A stretch of DNA of 64,000 nucleotides, taken from positions 21,241 to 85,240 of the forward strand of contig NW_027018094.1 of assembly GCF_032854445.1 (NCBI RefSeq). Direction: 5' to 3'. The notes under the pieces are model-generated. The model searched no databases. It worked only from the letters and a program-made list of their open reading frames with translations, and had not been told where the DNA came from. This DNA is from Liolophura sinensis. Its lineage: Eukaryota > Mollusca > Polyplacophora > Chitonida > Chitonidae. Position numbers and translations under genes: made by a program. Shown here piece by piece: positions 15,051-27,030 of the stretch. How positions within the stretch are numbered: the stretch's first letter is position 1; every line of letters begins with the position of its first letter.

Positions 15051-15542
15051 AATGGTAACTGATGCTCGTCGGCAGGTACACGTACGTTAATGAGATCAAT
15101 AACTTTGTCTCTTTCTTTCAGGACAAATATGTACCTTATTAAACTAACGGTTTTGACAGATAAATGTAACAGCTCTGTGATCTCATCATGTTAGAAATGA
15201 AATAAAAAATGCGATATAGACGTACTTGAGCTCCTAATATGTTTTTTCCAGAGTGCTTACGGTGGACTTCGTTTGGATTCTGTGAGGGTTTTGATAGGTC
15301 TGTTATATGTTAATTGTGGATTACTGAAAACTCGCACCACTAATATTATATGTACAAACATGTATGCTTAAAGCCTTCCTTTCACTAGGAAATAAAATAG
15401 CCTGAGTAGGAGCCTTGTCAGGTGGGGTTATGTATGGGAGGACTAAGGTTTGCCTGAAGTGAAAGACATAGGTACAGTAAATGGCGCAGAGACATACATG
15501 TCTTTACAGATAAATGTTATCTGATCGTCAGTTGCACAGACC
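15051..15542 (+). other. U-specific sequence, no gene seen
   Basis: Unique-looking sequence, not satellite, shared by all U copies (reverse complement at 35592-36083 in U3). It has stops in all frames and no motif I recognise. Its left junction with the array lies in AATGGTAACTGATGCTC, which resembles the satellite core CAGTTAC...ATTG. The truncation may therefore have happened through short homology. Confidence 0.7.
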
Positions 15543-15910
15543 GGCCCGGATAGCACAGTTGGTAGAGCGTCCGCTTCGGGACCGGTAGATCCAGGATCAA
15601 TCCTTGGTCGAGTCACACCTAAGACTTTAAAAGAGGAAGTTGTAACTTCCTCGTTTGGCGTTCAGCATGAAGGGGATAGTGCAACGACTGGTTGACCCGT
15701 TTCAGTATAATGGCTCGGGCGGGGCGGCTTACTTGCCTTCGGTAAATCGTCTCAGTGATGCAGCACTAAATAAAAGAGCGGTGAAAATCCGTCCTCCTGC
15801 AACAAGGAGGCACATTACACGTGCATGCACCCTAATGATTCCTTCGTCGTCATATGACTGAAAAATTGTTGAGTACGACGTTAAACCCCAAGCACTCACT
15901 CACTCACTCA
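15543..15910 (+). mobile_element. SINE1, tRNA-derived SINE (only plus-strand copy)
   Basis: A short non-autonomous retroelement. The tRNA-like head has an A-box-like TAGCACAGTTGG at 15551-15562 and a B-box-like GGATCAATCC at 15594-15603. A perfect 9-bp hairpin follows (GAGGAAGTT/AACTTCCTC, 15633-15652). The central body (GCGTTCAGCATGAAGG to TCGTCATATGACTG) and a tail with AACCCCAAGCACTCACTCAC come next. I recognise this body and tail as frequent in mollusc genomes; the exact family name is uncertain. It encodes no protein and would depend on a LINE for movement. The copy is embedded in U and amplified with it, so it is not an independent insertion here. Confidence 0.88.
15551..15603 (+). promoter_or_regulatory. 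Internal RNA polymerase III promoter of SINE1 (A and B boxes)
   Basis: TAGCACAGTTGG resembles the tRNA A box. GGATCAATCC, starting 43 bp further on, resembles the B box (GGTTCGANTCC) with changes. The geometry fits a type 2 Pol III promoter. Minus-strand copies keep the same boxes. Activity cannot be judged from sequence. Confidence 0.6.
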
Positions 15911-15970
15911 GTTGCACAGCGACATACATGTCTATACAGAAAAATGCTATCTGATCGCAGTCAGTGTAAA

Positions 15971-16105
15971 ATTCCTGACGGTGTTTACTGTGCAGCAGAG
16001 ATTCAGGATGGTGCTTACTGTGTAGCAGAGTTTCAGGATGGTATTTACTGTGCAGCAGAGATTCAGGATGGTGTTTACGGTGCAACAGAGATTCAGTATG
16101 GTGTT
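15971..16105 (+). repeat. 30-bp minisatellite, 4.5 copies
   Basis: Units at 15971, 16001, 16031, 16061 and 16091 (half unit), typified by ATTCAGGATGGTGTTTACTG followed by TGCAGCAGAG. As 30 is a multiple of three, an open frame translates it as a 10-residue repeat such as IQDGVYCAAE. It begins in the SINE1 tail with no plausible gene structure, so I treat it as a minisatellite and not a protein. Confidence 0.88.
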
Positions 16106-16350
16106 AATTGATTTAATCAACGATTCAGGAAAACACGGTGATCCAGGTTTAGAAGCTGCCTGACTTCAGGTTATATTAATATCTTGAAGTAATGATACTT
16201 TGTTGCTTGAAACCATTTAAACATCCGAATTCCACTGACTCTGTCAACACGCTGGATGAAAGAATAAATTGGAGTGAAATCAGTTAGAGAAACACATGAT
16301 TTTCTATCGGCCTCACAACGTTTTACATTTTACTTACTTATTTAATTTTT
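16106..16350 (+). other. U-specific sequence between minisatellite and SINE2
   Basis: About 245 bp shared with the other U copies that reach this far (reverse complement at about 34840-35080 in U3). No motif, hairpin or reading frame stands out. Confidence 0.6.
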
Positions 16351-16354
16351 GTTT

Positions 16355-16544
16355 GAGGAGGGCCTCAGTTATCGAGGGGGTCAGCACGCCATCGCCCTGC
16401 AATGGGCTTCCAACCGATGCGGTCGCTGTGAGTTCAAGTCCAGCTCAGGCTGGCTTCCTCTTTTTGCCGTCCATGAGGAGGTCTTCTGGCAACCTGCGGG
16501 TAGTCGTGGGTTTCCCCCAGTACACCAAATAAATAAATAAATAA
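16355..16544 (+). mobile_element. SINE2, second SINE with (AAAT)n tail
   Basis: Starts at GAGGAGGGCCTCAG. It contains a B-box-like AGTTCAAGTCC (16431-16441), a conserved stretch with CAACCTGCGGGTAGTCGTGG and GTTTCCCCCAGTACACC, and ends in (AAAT)n at 16527-16544. The 'cgtgggtttccccc' stretch is typical of metazoan, especially molluscan, SINEs as I know them. Orientation is the same as SINE1. The A box is weak, so the head assignment is less sure than for SINE1. Short ORFs across it are incidental. Confidence 0.75.
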
Positions 16545-17290
16545 TGTTACGACCCAAAACTATCTGTATTATAAAGAGATGGCTTGTTCGAAATACACGA
16601 CAGTTTAGCCGCACAAAAAAGTAACCAAAACCAGCAGATTTTTTTTTTTTTCAATTTATTACATTTAACAGGAACAGATAACAAGACTTATAAGAGCTAA
16701 AATACTTAAGTTTAACAAGAAATGATAGCAATATCTATACAAATACTAAAGTACTTACACAATGCTGAAAAATGCACAGAGGCAATGTTTACAAGAGGGA
16801 AAGTCCACAGTATAACTGAGTGTATGACGACATATACACAAAATTCCACAGACAGGGTCCGTGTACTAATAAGCACTGTGTACACAAGAGCACAAATTAA
16901 GCCTTTGAAGCCTTTGTTGCTAACTAGATAGCGTTTTAGATCTCTTGAAATGACACCTGAAAGGTTTGATTCAATTGTTGTGTAACAGTAATCACCGAAT
17001 GACTGGATGATTGGGTTTGACGTCACATTGTAATGCAAGTATGAAAGAAAATCTGTAATCCCAAATGGAACACTGGGGTTAGAGCTGATTTCCTAGCTGG
17101 CACCATCTTTTAAGTGCCAATATTGAGAAATGCCTTCTATTTCTTCTCAACGATCAACGGTACAAAGATGCAGTTTGGACCTAATACACGCTAAAATGCT
17201 CATCTTATCCCCACACATTATCCAGACTAAATCTTTCATTTTTCCCTTCAGCTGAAATAGACTAAATCCAGTTAAAGAGACTCGTGTTTT
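16545..17290 (-). other. U-specific segment with T-run and short open frame on the minus strand
   Basis: Shared with U3 34143-34646. On the minus strand a 108-codon open frame (17038-16712) translates to a hydrophobic peptide. Further on in that reading direction are AATAAA (16660-16655) and a 13-base A-run (16651-16639 read on the minus strand). This could be a retrocopied transcript end, but AATAAA sits only 3 bases before the A-run, closer than usual. I recognise no protein family. The frame breaks by an indel relative to U3, so coding is unlikely. Confidence 0.4.
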
Positions 17291-20200
17291 ATAATAGCAT
17301 GCTCAGTTACAAGATAAACATTGTAATCATTATATTAGCATGCTCAGTTACAAGGTGAACATTGTAATCATTATATGAGCACGCTCAGTTACAAGGTAAA
17401 CATTGTAATCACTATAATAGAAAGCTCAGTTACAAGATGAAAATTGTAATCATAATAGCATGTTCAGTTACAAGATGAACATTGTAATCATTATAATAGC
17501 ATGTTCAGTTACAAGGTGAACATTGTAATCATTATAAAAACATGTCCAATTACAAGATGAACATTGTAATAGTTATAATAGCATGTTCAGTTACAAAGTG
17601 AACATTGTAATCATTATAATAGCATGCTCAGTTGCAAGATAAACATTGTAATCATTATAATATCATTTTCAGTTACAAGATGAAGATTGTAATCGACATA
17701 ACAGCATGTTCAGTTACAAAATGAACATTGTCATCATTAAAATAGCATGTTCAGTTAAAAGGTGAACATTGTAATCATTATAAAAGCATGCTCAGTTACA
17801 AGATGAACATTGTAATCATTATAATAACATGCTCAGTTGCAAAATGGACATTGTAATCATTACATTAGCATATTCAGTTACAAGATGAATATTGTAATAG
17901 TTATAATAGCATGTTCAGTTACGAAGTGAACATTGTAATCATTATAATAGCATGCTGAGTTGCAAGATAAACATTGTAATCATTATAATATCATTTTCAG
18001 TTACAAGATGAAGATTGTAATCGACATAATAGCATGTTCAGTTACAAAATGAACATTGTCATCATTAAAATAGCATGTTCAGTTAAAAGGTGAACATTGT
18101 AATCATTATAAAAGCATGCTCAGTTACAAGATGAACATTGTAATCATTATAATAGCATGTTCAGTTACAAGGTGGACATTGTAATCAGTATAAAAGCATG
18201 CTCAGTTGCAAAATGGACATTGTAATCATTACATTAGCATATTCAGTTACAAGATGAATATTGTAATCATTAAAATAACATCATCAGTTACAAAATGAAC
18301 ATTGTATTCATTATATTAGCACGTTCAATTACAAGATGAACATTGTAATCATTACAATAGCGTGCTCAGTTACAAGATAAACATTGTAATCATTATAAAA
18401 ACATGCCCAGTTACAAGATGAACATTGTAATAGTTATAATAGCATGTTCAGTTACGAAGTAAACATTGCAATCATTGTAATAGCATGTTCAGTTACAAAG
18501 TGAACATTGTAATCCTTATAATTGCATGTTCAGTTACAAGATGAACATTGTAATCATTATAAAAACATCATCAGTTGCAAGGTGAACATTGTAATCAGTA
18601 TACAAGCATGCTCAGTTGCAAAATGGACATTGTAATCGTTACAATAGCATATTTAGTTACAAGATGAACATTGTATTCATTTTAATAATGTGCTCAGTTA
18701 CAAGGTGAACATTGTGATCATTACAATAGCCTGCTCAGTTACAAGATGAACATTGTAATAGTTAAATTAGCATGTTCAGTTACGAAGTGAACATTGTAAT
18801 CATTATAATAGCATGCTCAGTTGCAAGATAAACATTGTTATCATTATAATATCATTTTCAGTTACAAAATGAAGATTGTAATCGACATAATAGCATGTTC
18901 AGTTACAAGATGCACATTGTAATCATTATAATAGCATGTTCAGTTACAAAGTAAACATTGTAATCATTATAATTGCGTCAACGGTTACAAAATCATCATT
19001 GTAATCAATATAATAGCATGCTCAGTTACAAAATGAATATTGCAATCATTATATTAGCATATTTTATTACAAATGAACAATGTAATCATTATTATAGCAT
19101 ATGTAGTTACAAGATGAACATTGTAATCATTATAAAAACATCATCAGTTACAAGGTGAACATTGTAATCAGTATAAAAGCATGCTCAGTTGCAAAATGGA
19201 CATTATAATCATTACATTAGAATATTCAGTTACAAGATGAATATTTTAATCATTATAATAACATCATCAGTTACAAAATGAACATTGTATTCATTATATT
19301 AGCACGTTAAATTACAAGATGAACATTGTAATCATTATAATAGCATGTTCAGTTACAAGGTGGACATTGTAATCAGTATAAAAGCATGCTCAGTTGCAAA
19401 ATGGACATTGTAATCATTACATTAGCATATTCAGTCAGAAGATGAATATTGTAATCATTATAATAAAATCATCAGTTACAAAATGAACATTGTATTCATT
19501 ATATTAGCACGTTCAATTACAAGATGATCATTGTAATCATTATAATATCATGCTCAGTTGCAAGATGAATATTGTAATCGACATAATAGCATGTTCAGTT
19601 ACAAGATGAACATTGTAATCATTGTAATAGCATGTTCAGTTACAAAGTGAACATTGTAATCCTTATAATTGCATGTTCAATTACAAGATGAACATTGTAA
19701 TCATTATAAAAACATCATCAGTTGCAAGGTGAACATTGTAATCAGTATACAAGCATGCTCAGTTGCAAAATGGACATTGTAATCATTACAATAGCATATT
19801 TAGTTACAAGATGAACATTGTAATCATTTTAATAATGTGCTCAGTTACAACGTAAACATTGTAATCATTACAATAGCGTGCTCAGTTACAAGATGAACAT
19901 TGTAATTATTATAATAGCATGTTCAGTTACAGGATGAACATTGTAATAATTTAATAGCGTGTTTAGTTACAAAATGAACATTGAAATCATTATAATAGAA
20001 TGTTCAGTGCCAAGATGAACATTGCAATCATTATAATAGCATATTCAGTTACAAGATGAACATTATAACATCCTAATTCCGTGTTCAGTTACAAAATGAA
20101 CATTAAAATTATTATAATAGCACGTTCAGTGACAAGGTGAACATTTAAATCCTTATATTAGCATGCTCAGTTACAAGGTGAACATTGTAATCATTATAAC

Positions 20201-23046
20201 AGCGTCAACGGTTGCAAAATCATTATTGTAATTAATATAATATCATGCTCAGTTACAAAATGAATATTGCAATCATTATATTAGCATATTTCATTACAAG
20301 ATGAACATTGTAATCATTATAATAGTATGTTCAGTTACAAGGTGATTTTTGTAATTATTATAATAGCATGTTCAGTTACAAGGTGAACATTGTAATCAGT
20401 ATAAAAACATGCTCAGTTACAAGATGAAAATTGTAATCATTACATTAGCATATTCAGTTACAAAATGAATTCTGTAATAATTATAATAACATCATCAGTT
20501 ACAAAATGAACATTGTATACATTATATTAGCACGTTCAATTACAAAGTCAACATTGTAATCATTATAAGAGCGTCAACGGTTACAAAATCATCATTGTAA
20601 TCAATATAATGGCATGTTCAGTTACAAAATAAATATTTCAATCATTATATTAGCATATTTCATTACAAGATGAACATTGTAATCATTATTATAGCATATG
20701 TAGTTACAAGATGAACATTGTAATCATTATAAAACATCATCAGTTTCAAGGTGAACATTGTAATCAGTATAAAAGCATACTCATTTGCAAAATGGACATT
20801 GTAATCATTACATTAGCATGTTCAGTTACAAGATGAACATTGTAATCATTATAATATCATGCTTAGTTGCAAGATGAAGATTGTAATCGAGATAATAGCA
20901 TGTTCAGTTACAAGATGAACACTGTAATTATTGTAATAGCATGTTCAGTTACAAAGTGAACTTTGTAATCCTTATAATTGCATGTTCAGTTACCAGATGA
21001 ACATTGTAATCATTATAATATCATGCTCAGTTGCAAAATGGACATTGTAATGATTACAATAGCATTTTTAGTTACAAGATGAACATTGTAATCATTATAA
21101 TAATGTGCTCCGTTACAAGGTGAACATTGGAATCATTACAATAGCGTGCTCAGTTACAAGATGAACATTGTAATCATTAAAAAAACATGCCCAGTTACAA
21201 GATGAACATTGTAAAAAGTATAATATTATGTTCAGTGACGAAGTGAACATTGTAATCATTATAATAGCATGCTCAGTTGCAAGATAAATATTGCAATCAT
21301 TAAAATATCATTTTCAGTTAAAAGATGAAGATTGTAATCGACATAATAGCATGTTCAGTTACAAGATAAACATTGTAATCATTGTAATAGCATGTTCAGT
21401 TACAAAGTAAACATTGTAATCATTATAATAGCGTCAACGGTTACAAAATCATCATTGTAATCAACATAATAGCATGCTCAGTTATAAAATGAATATTGCA
21501 ATCATTATATTAGCATATTATCATTACAAGATGAACATTGTAATTATTATTATAGCATATGTAGTTAAAAGATGAACATTGTAATTATTATAAAATCATT
21601 ATCGGTTACAAGGTGAACATTGTAATCAGTATAAAAGCATGCTCAGTTGCAAGATGAACATTGTATTCAGTATCAAAGCATGGTCAGTTGGAAAATAAAC
21701 ATTGTAATCATTACATTAGCATATTCAGTTACAAGATGAATATTGTAATCATTATAGTAACATCATCAGTTACAAAATGAACATTGTATTCATTATATTA
21801 GCACGTTCAATTACAAGATGAACATTGTAATCATTATAATATCATGTTCCGTTGCAAGATGAGGATTGTAATCGAAATAATAGCATGTTCAGTTACAAGA
21901 TGAACATTGTAATCATTGTAATAGCATGTTCAGTTACAAAGTGAACATTGTAATCATTATAAAAACATCATCAGTTGCAAGGTGAACATTGTAATCAGTT
22001 TACAAGCATGCTCAGTTGCAAAATGAACATTGTAATTATTACAATAACATATTTAGTTACAAGATGAACATTGTAATCATTATAAAAGCACGTTCAATTA
22101 CAAGATGAACAATGTAATCATTATAAAAGCATGTTCAGTTACAAGGTGAACATTGTAATCATTATAAAAACATCATCAGTTGCAAGGTTAACATTGTAAT
22201 CAGTATACAAGCATGCTCAGTTTCAAAATGAACATTGTAATTATTACAATAACATATTCAGTTACAAGATGAACATTGTAATCTTTATATTAGCATGTTT
22301 AGTTACAAGGTGGACATTGTAATCAGTATAAAAGCATGCTCAGTTGCAAAATGGACATTGTAATCATTACATTAGCATATTCAGTTACAAGATGAATACT
22401 GTAATCATTATAATAACATCATCAGTTACAAAATGAACATTGTATACATTATATTAGCACGTTCAATTACAAGATGAACATTGTAATCATTATAAACAGC
22501 ATGTTCAGTTGCAAGGTGAACATTGTAATCATTATAAAAACATGCTCAGTTACAAGATGAACATTGTAATCATTATAATAGCATGTTCAGTTACAAGGTG
22601 GACATTGTAATCAGTATAAAAGCATGCTCAGTTGCAAAATGGACATTGTAATCATTACATTAGCATATTCACTTACAAGATGAACATTGTAATTATTATA
22701 ATAACATCATCAGTTACAAAATGAACATTGTATTCATTATATTAGCACGTTAAACTACAAGATGAACATTGTAATCATTAAAATATCATGCTCAGTTTCA
22801 AGATGAAGATTGTAATCGACATAATAGCATGTTCAGTTACAAGATGAACATTGTAATCATTGTAATAGCATGTTCAGTTACAAAGTGAACATTGTAATCC
22901 TTATAATTGCATGTTCAGTTACAAGATGAACATTGTAATCATTATAAAAACATCATCAGTTGCAAGGTGAACATTGTTATCAGTATACAAGCATGCTCAG
23001 TTGCAAAATGGACAGTGTAATCATTACAATAGCATATTCAGTTACA

Positions 23047-25760
23047 TGATGAACATTATAATCATTATAATAATGTGCTCAGTTACAAGGTGAACATTGT
23101 AATCATTATTATAGCGTGCTCAGTTACAAGATGAACATTGTAATCATTATAAAAACATCATCAGTTACAAGGTGAACATTGTAATCAGTATAAAAGCATG
23201 CTCAGTTGCAAAATGGACATTGTAATCATTACATTAGCATATTCACTTACAAGATGAATATTGTAATCATTATAATAACATCATCAGTTACAAAATAAAC
23301 ATTGTATTCATTATATTAGCACGTTCAATTACAAGATGAACATTGTAATCATTATAAAAGCATATTTAGTTGCAAGGTGAACATTGTAATCATTATAAAA
23401 ACATGCTCAGTTACAAGATTAACATTGAAGTCATTATAATAGCATGTTCAGTTACAAGGTGGACATTGTAATCAGTATAAAAGCATGCTCAGTGGAAAAT
23501 GGACATTATATATATTACATTAGCATATTCAGTTACAAGATGAATATTGTAATCATTATAATAACATCATCAGTTACAAAATGAACATTGTATTCATTAT
23601 ATTAGCACGTTCAATTACAAGATGATCAATGTAATCATTATAATATCATGCTCAGTTGCAAGATGAATATTGTAATCGACATAATAGCATGTTCAGTTAC
23701 AAGATGAACATTGTAATCATTGTAATAGCATGTTCAGTTACAAAGTGAACATTGTAATCCTTATAATTGCATGTTCAGTTACCAGATGAACATTGTAATC
23801 ATTATAAAACATCATCAGTTGCAAGGTGAACATTGTAATCAGTATATAAGCATGCTCAGTTGCAAAATGGACATTGTAATCATTACAATAGCATATTTAG
23901 GTACAAGATGATGTTGTAATCATTATAATAATGTGCTCAGTTACAAGGTGAACATTGTAATCATTACAATAGCGTGCTCAGTTACAATATGAACATTGTA
24001 ATCATTATAATAGCATGTTCAGTTACAGGATGAACATTGTAATAATTTAATAGCGTGTTCAGTTACAAAATGAACATTGAAACCATTATAAGAGAATGTT
24101 CAGTGCCAAGATAAACATTGCAATCATTACATTAGCATATTCAGTTACAAGATGAATATTTTAATCATTAAAATAACATTATCAGTTACAAAATGAACAT
24201 TGTATTCATTATATTAGCACGTTCAATTACAAGATGAACATTGTAATCATTACAATAGCGTGCTCAGTTACAAGATAAACATTGTAATCATTATAAAAAC
24301 ATGCCCAGTTACAAGATGAACATTGTAATAGTTATAATAGCATGTTCAGTTACGAAGTAAACATTGCAATCATTGTAATAGCATGTTCAGTTACAAAGTG
24401 AACATTGTAATCCTTATAATTGTATGTTCAGTTACAAGATGAACATTGTAATCATTATAAAAACATCATCAGTTGCAAGGTGAACATTGTAATTAGAATA
24501 CAAGTATGCTCAGTTGCAAAATGGACATTGTAATCATTACAATAGCATATTCAGGTACAAGATGAACATTGTAATCATTATAATAATGTGCTCAGTTACA
24601 AGGTGAACATTGTAATCATTACAATAGCGTGCTCAGTTACAAAATGAACATTGAAACCATTATAAGAGAATGTTCAGTGCCAAGATAAACATTGCAATTA
24701 TTATAATAGCATATTCAGTTACAAGATGAACATTTTAATAACCTAATACTGTGTTCAGTTACAAAATGAACATTAAAATTGTTATAATAGCACGTTCAGT
24801 GGCAAGGTGAACATTGTAATCATTATAATAGCATGCTCATTTACAAGGTGAACATTGTAATCATTATAATAGCGTCAACTGTTACAAAATCATCATTGTA
24901 ATCAATATAATAGCATGCCTAGTTACAAAATGAATATTGCAATCATTATATTAGCATATTTCATTACAAGATGAACATTGTAATCATTATTATAGCATAT
25001 GTAGTTATAAGATGAGCTTTGTAATCAGTATAAAAGCATGTTCTGTTGCAAAATGAACATTGTAATCATTATTTTAGCATGTTCAGTTACAAGATGAACA
25101 TTGTAATCATAATAACAGCATGGACAGTTACAAGATGAACACTGTAATCATTGTAATAGCATGCTCAGTTACAAGATGAACATTGTAATCATTATAATAG
25201 CATATTCGGTTACAGGATGAACATTGCAATAACCTAATACCGTGTTCAGTTACAAAATGAACATTAAAACTATTATAATATCACTTTTAGTGACATGGTG
25301 AACATTGTAATCATTATAATAGCATGTTCAGTTACAAGGTGATTATTGTAATTACTATAATAGCACGTTCAGTTACAAGACACCCTTTGTAATTATTATA
25401 ATAGCATCTTCAGTTACAAGATAAACAATGTAATCATTCTATTAGCACGTTTAGTTGAAACGTGAGGATTGTAATTGATATAATAGCATGTTCAGTTACA
25501 AGATAAATATTTTAGTTATTGTAATGGCATGTTCATTTACAAGGTGAACATTGTAATCATTATAATAACATGTTTACTTACAAGATGATCATTGTAATCA
25601 TCATATTAGGACGTTCAGTTACAAGATGAACATTGTAATTATTATAATAGCATGTTCACTTACTAAATGAACATTGTAATTATTAGAATATCATGCTTAG
25701 TTACAAGATGAACATTGTTATCAGTATAATAGCATGTTTAGTAACAACATAAACATTGTA
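23047..25760 (+). repeat. Higher-order block alpha, copy 3, with a 612-bp internal gain
   Basis: Collinear with 1-2075. The offset is 23046 at the start and 23658 at the end, so about 612 bp is extra. The added material lies between about 24125 and 24690. It begins and ends in the same monomer class (GTGCCAAGATAAACATTG occurs on both sides), as expected for unequal exchange. The copy continues beyond alpha to the SINE1-scrap monomer and then block beta. Confidence 0.8.
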
Positions 25761-25835
25761 TTCATTATAATAGCATGCTCAATTACAAGATGAACATTGC
25801 AATCAGTATAATAACATGTTTAGTTACAAGAGAGA

Positions 25836-25864
25836 ACGACGTTAAAACCCAAGCACTCACTCAG
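25836..25864 (+). repeat. SINE1-tail scrap inside a satellite monomer (site 2)
   Basis: ACGACGTTAAAACCCAAGCA followed by CTCACTCAG, in the same monomer context as site 1 (preceded by GTTACAAGAGAGA, followed by CTACCAGATGAAC). It lies at the matching place in the collinear block, so it was copied with the block. Confidence 0.85.
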
Positions 25865-25899
25865 CTACCAGATGAACATTGTAATCATTATATTAGGAT

Positions 25900-27030
25900 G
25901 TTCAGTTACAAGATGAACATTGTAATCAATATAATAGCATATTCAGTTACAAAATGAACATTGTAATTATTGTAATGTTATGTTCAGTTACAAGATGAAC
26001 ATTGTTATCAGTATAATAGCATGTTCAGTTACAACATGAACATTGTAATCATTATAATAGCATGCTCAATTACAAGATGAACATTGTAATCAGTAAAATA
26101 GCATGCTCAGTTACAAAATTAACATTGTAATCATTATACTAGTATGCTCAATTACAAGATGAACATTGTAATAATTATAATAGGTTGCTCAAATACAAGA
26201 TGAGCAATGTAATTATTATAATAGCATGCTCAATTAAAAGATAAAAATTGTAATCAGTATAATAGCATGCTCAGTTACAAAATGAACATTGTAATCATTA
26301 TACTAGTATGCCCAGTTACAAGATGAACATTGTTATCAGTATAATAGCATGTTCAGTTACAACATGAACATTGTAATCATTATAATAGCATGTTCAGTTA
26401 CAAGATGAACATTGTAATCAGTATAATAGCATGCTCAGTTACAAAATTAATATTGTAATCATTATAATAGCGTCAACGGTTACAAAATCATCATTGTAAT
26501 CAATATAATAGCATGCTCAGTTACAAAATTAATATTGCAGTTACTATATTAGCATATTTCATTACAAGATGAACATTGTAATCATTATAAAAACATCATC
26601 AGTGACAAGGTGAACATTGTAATCAGTATAAAAGCATTGTCAGTTGCAAAATGGACATTATAATCATTACATTAGCATATTAACTTACAAGATGAATATT
26701 GTAATCATTATAATAACATTATCAGTTACAAAAAAAACATTGTATTCATTATATTAGCACGTTCAATTACAAGATGAACATTGTAATCATTATAAAAGCA
26801 TGTTCAGTTACAAGGTGAACATTGTAATCATTATAAAAACATGCTCAGTTACAAGATGAACATTTAAATCATTATAATAGCATGTTCAGTTACAAGGTGG
26901 ACATTGTAATCAGTATAAAAGCATGCTCAGTTGCAAAATGGACATTGTAATCATTACATTAGCATATTCAGTTACAAGATGAATATTGTAACAATATAAT
27001 AACATCATCAGTTACAAAATAAACATTGTA
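25900..27030 (+). repeat. Higher-order block beta, copy in A2
   Basis: Collinear with 12883-14060, sharing TATTGTAATGTTATGTTCAG and the CTAGTATG monomers. One monomer is missing relative to A1 (after 26580). The order alpha, SINE scrap, beta is the same as around 1-3250. Confidence 0.8.

Larger units (their letters stand above)
15051..17290 (+). repeat. Spacer unit U1 (long form, right end missing)
   Basis: Non-satellite segment matching U3 (33712-36485) in reverse complement. From the left it holds a U-specific stretch (15051-15542), SINE1, the 30-bp minisatellite, a short U stretch, SINE2, and a 745-bp stretch ending at GAGACTCGTGTTTT, where the satellite resumes. Compared with U3 it lacks the end matching 36084-36485 (402 bp). 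It also lacks a 197-bp segment matching 33946-34142. No gene is recognised. Confidence 0.9.

Noticed and set aside
15543-15620. A functional tRNA gene
   Set aside because: A and B boxes are present, but the region does not fold convincingly as a full cloverleaf by eye. It continues into the SINE body and recurs in every U copy, so it is a tRNA-derived SINE head.
15655-15861. Open frames across SINE1 (68, 67, 63 and 89 codons in different copies)
   Set aside because: They lie within a tRNA-derived SINE, which is non-coding. Frames differ between copies through small indels.
15854-16111. 85-codon open frame with 10-residue repeats, and its 61-codon antisense
   Set aside because: Explained by a 30-bp minisatellite joined to the SINE1 tail; both strands stay open because the period is a multiple of three.
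16296-16614. Open frames of 63-78 codons across SINE2 on both strands
   Set aside because: They overlap a SINE and its tail, with frames on both strands and no motif.
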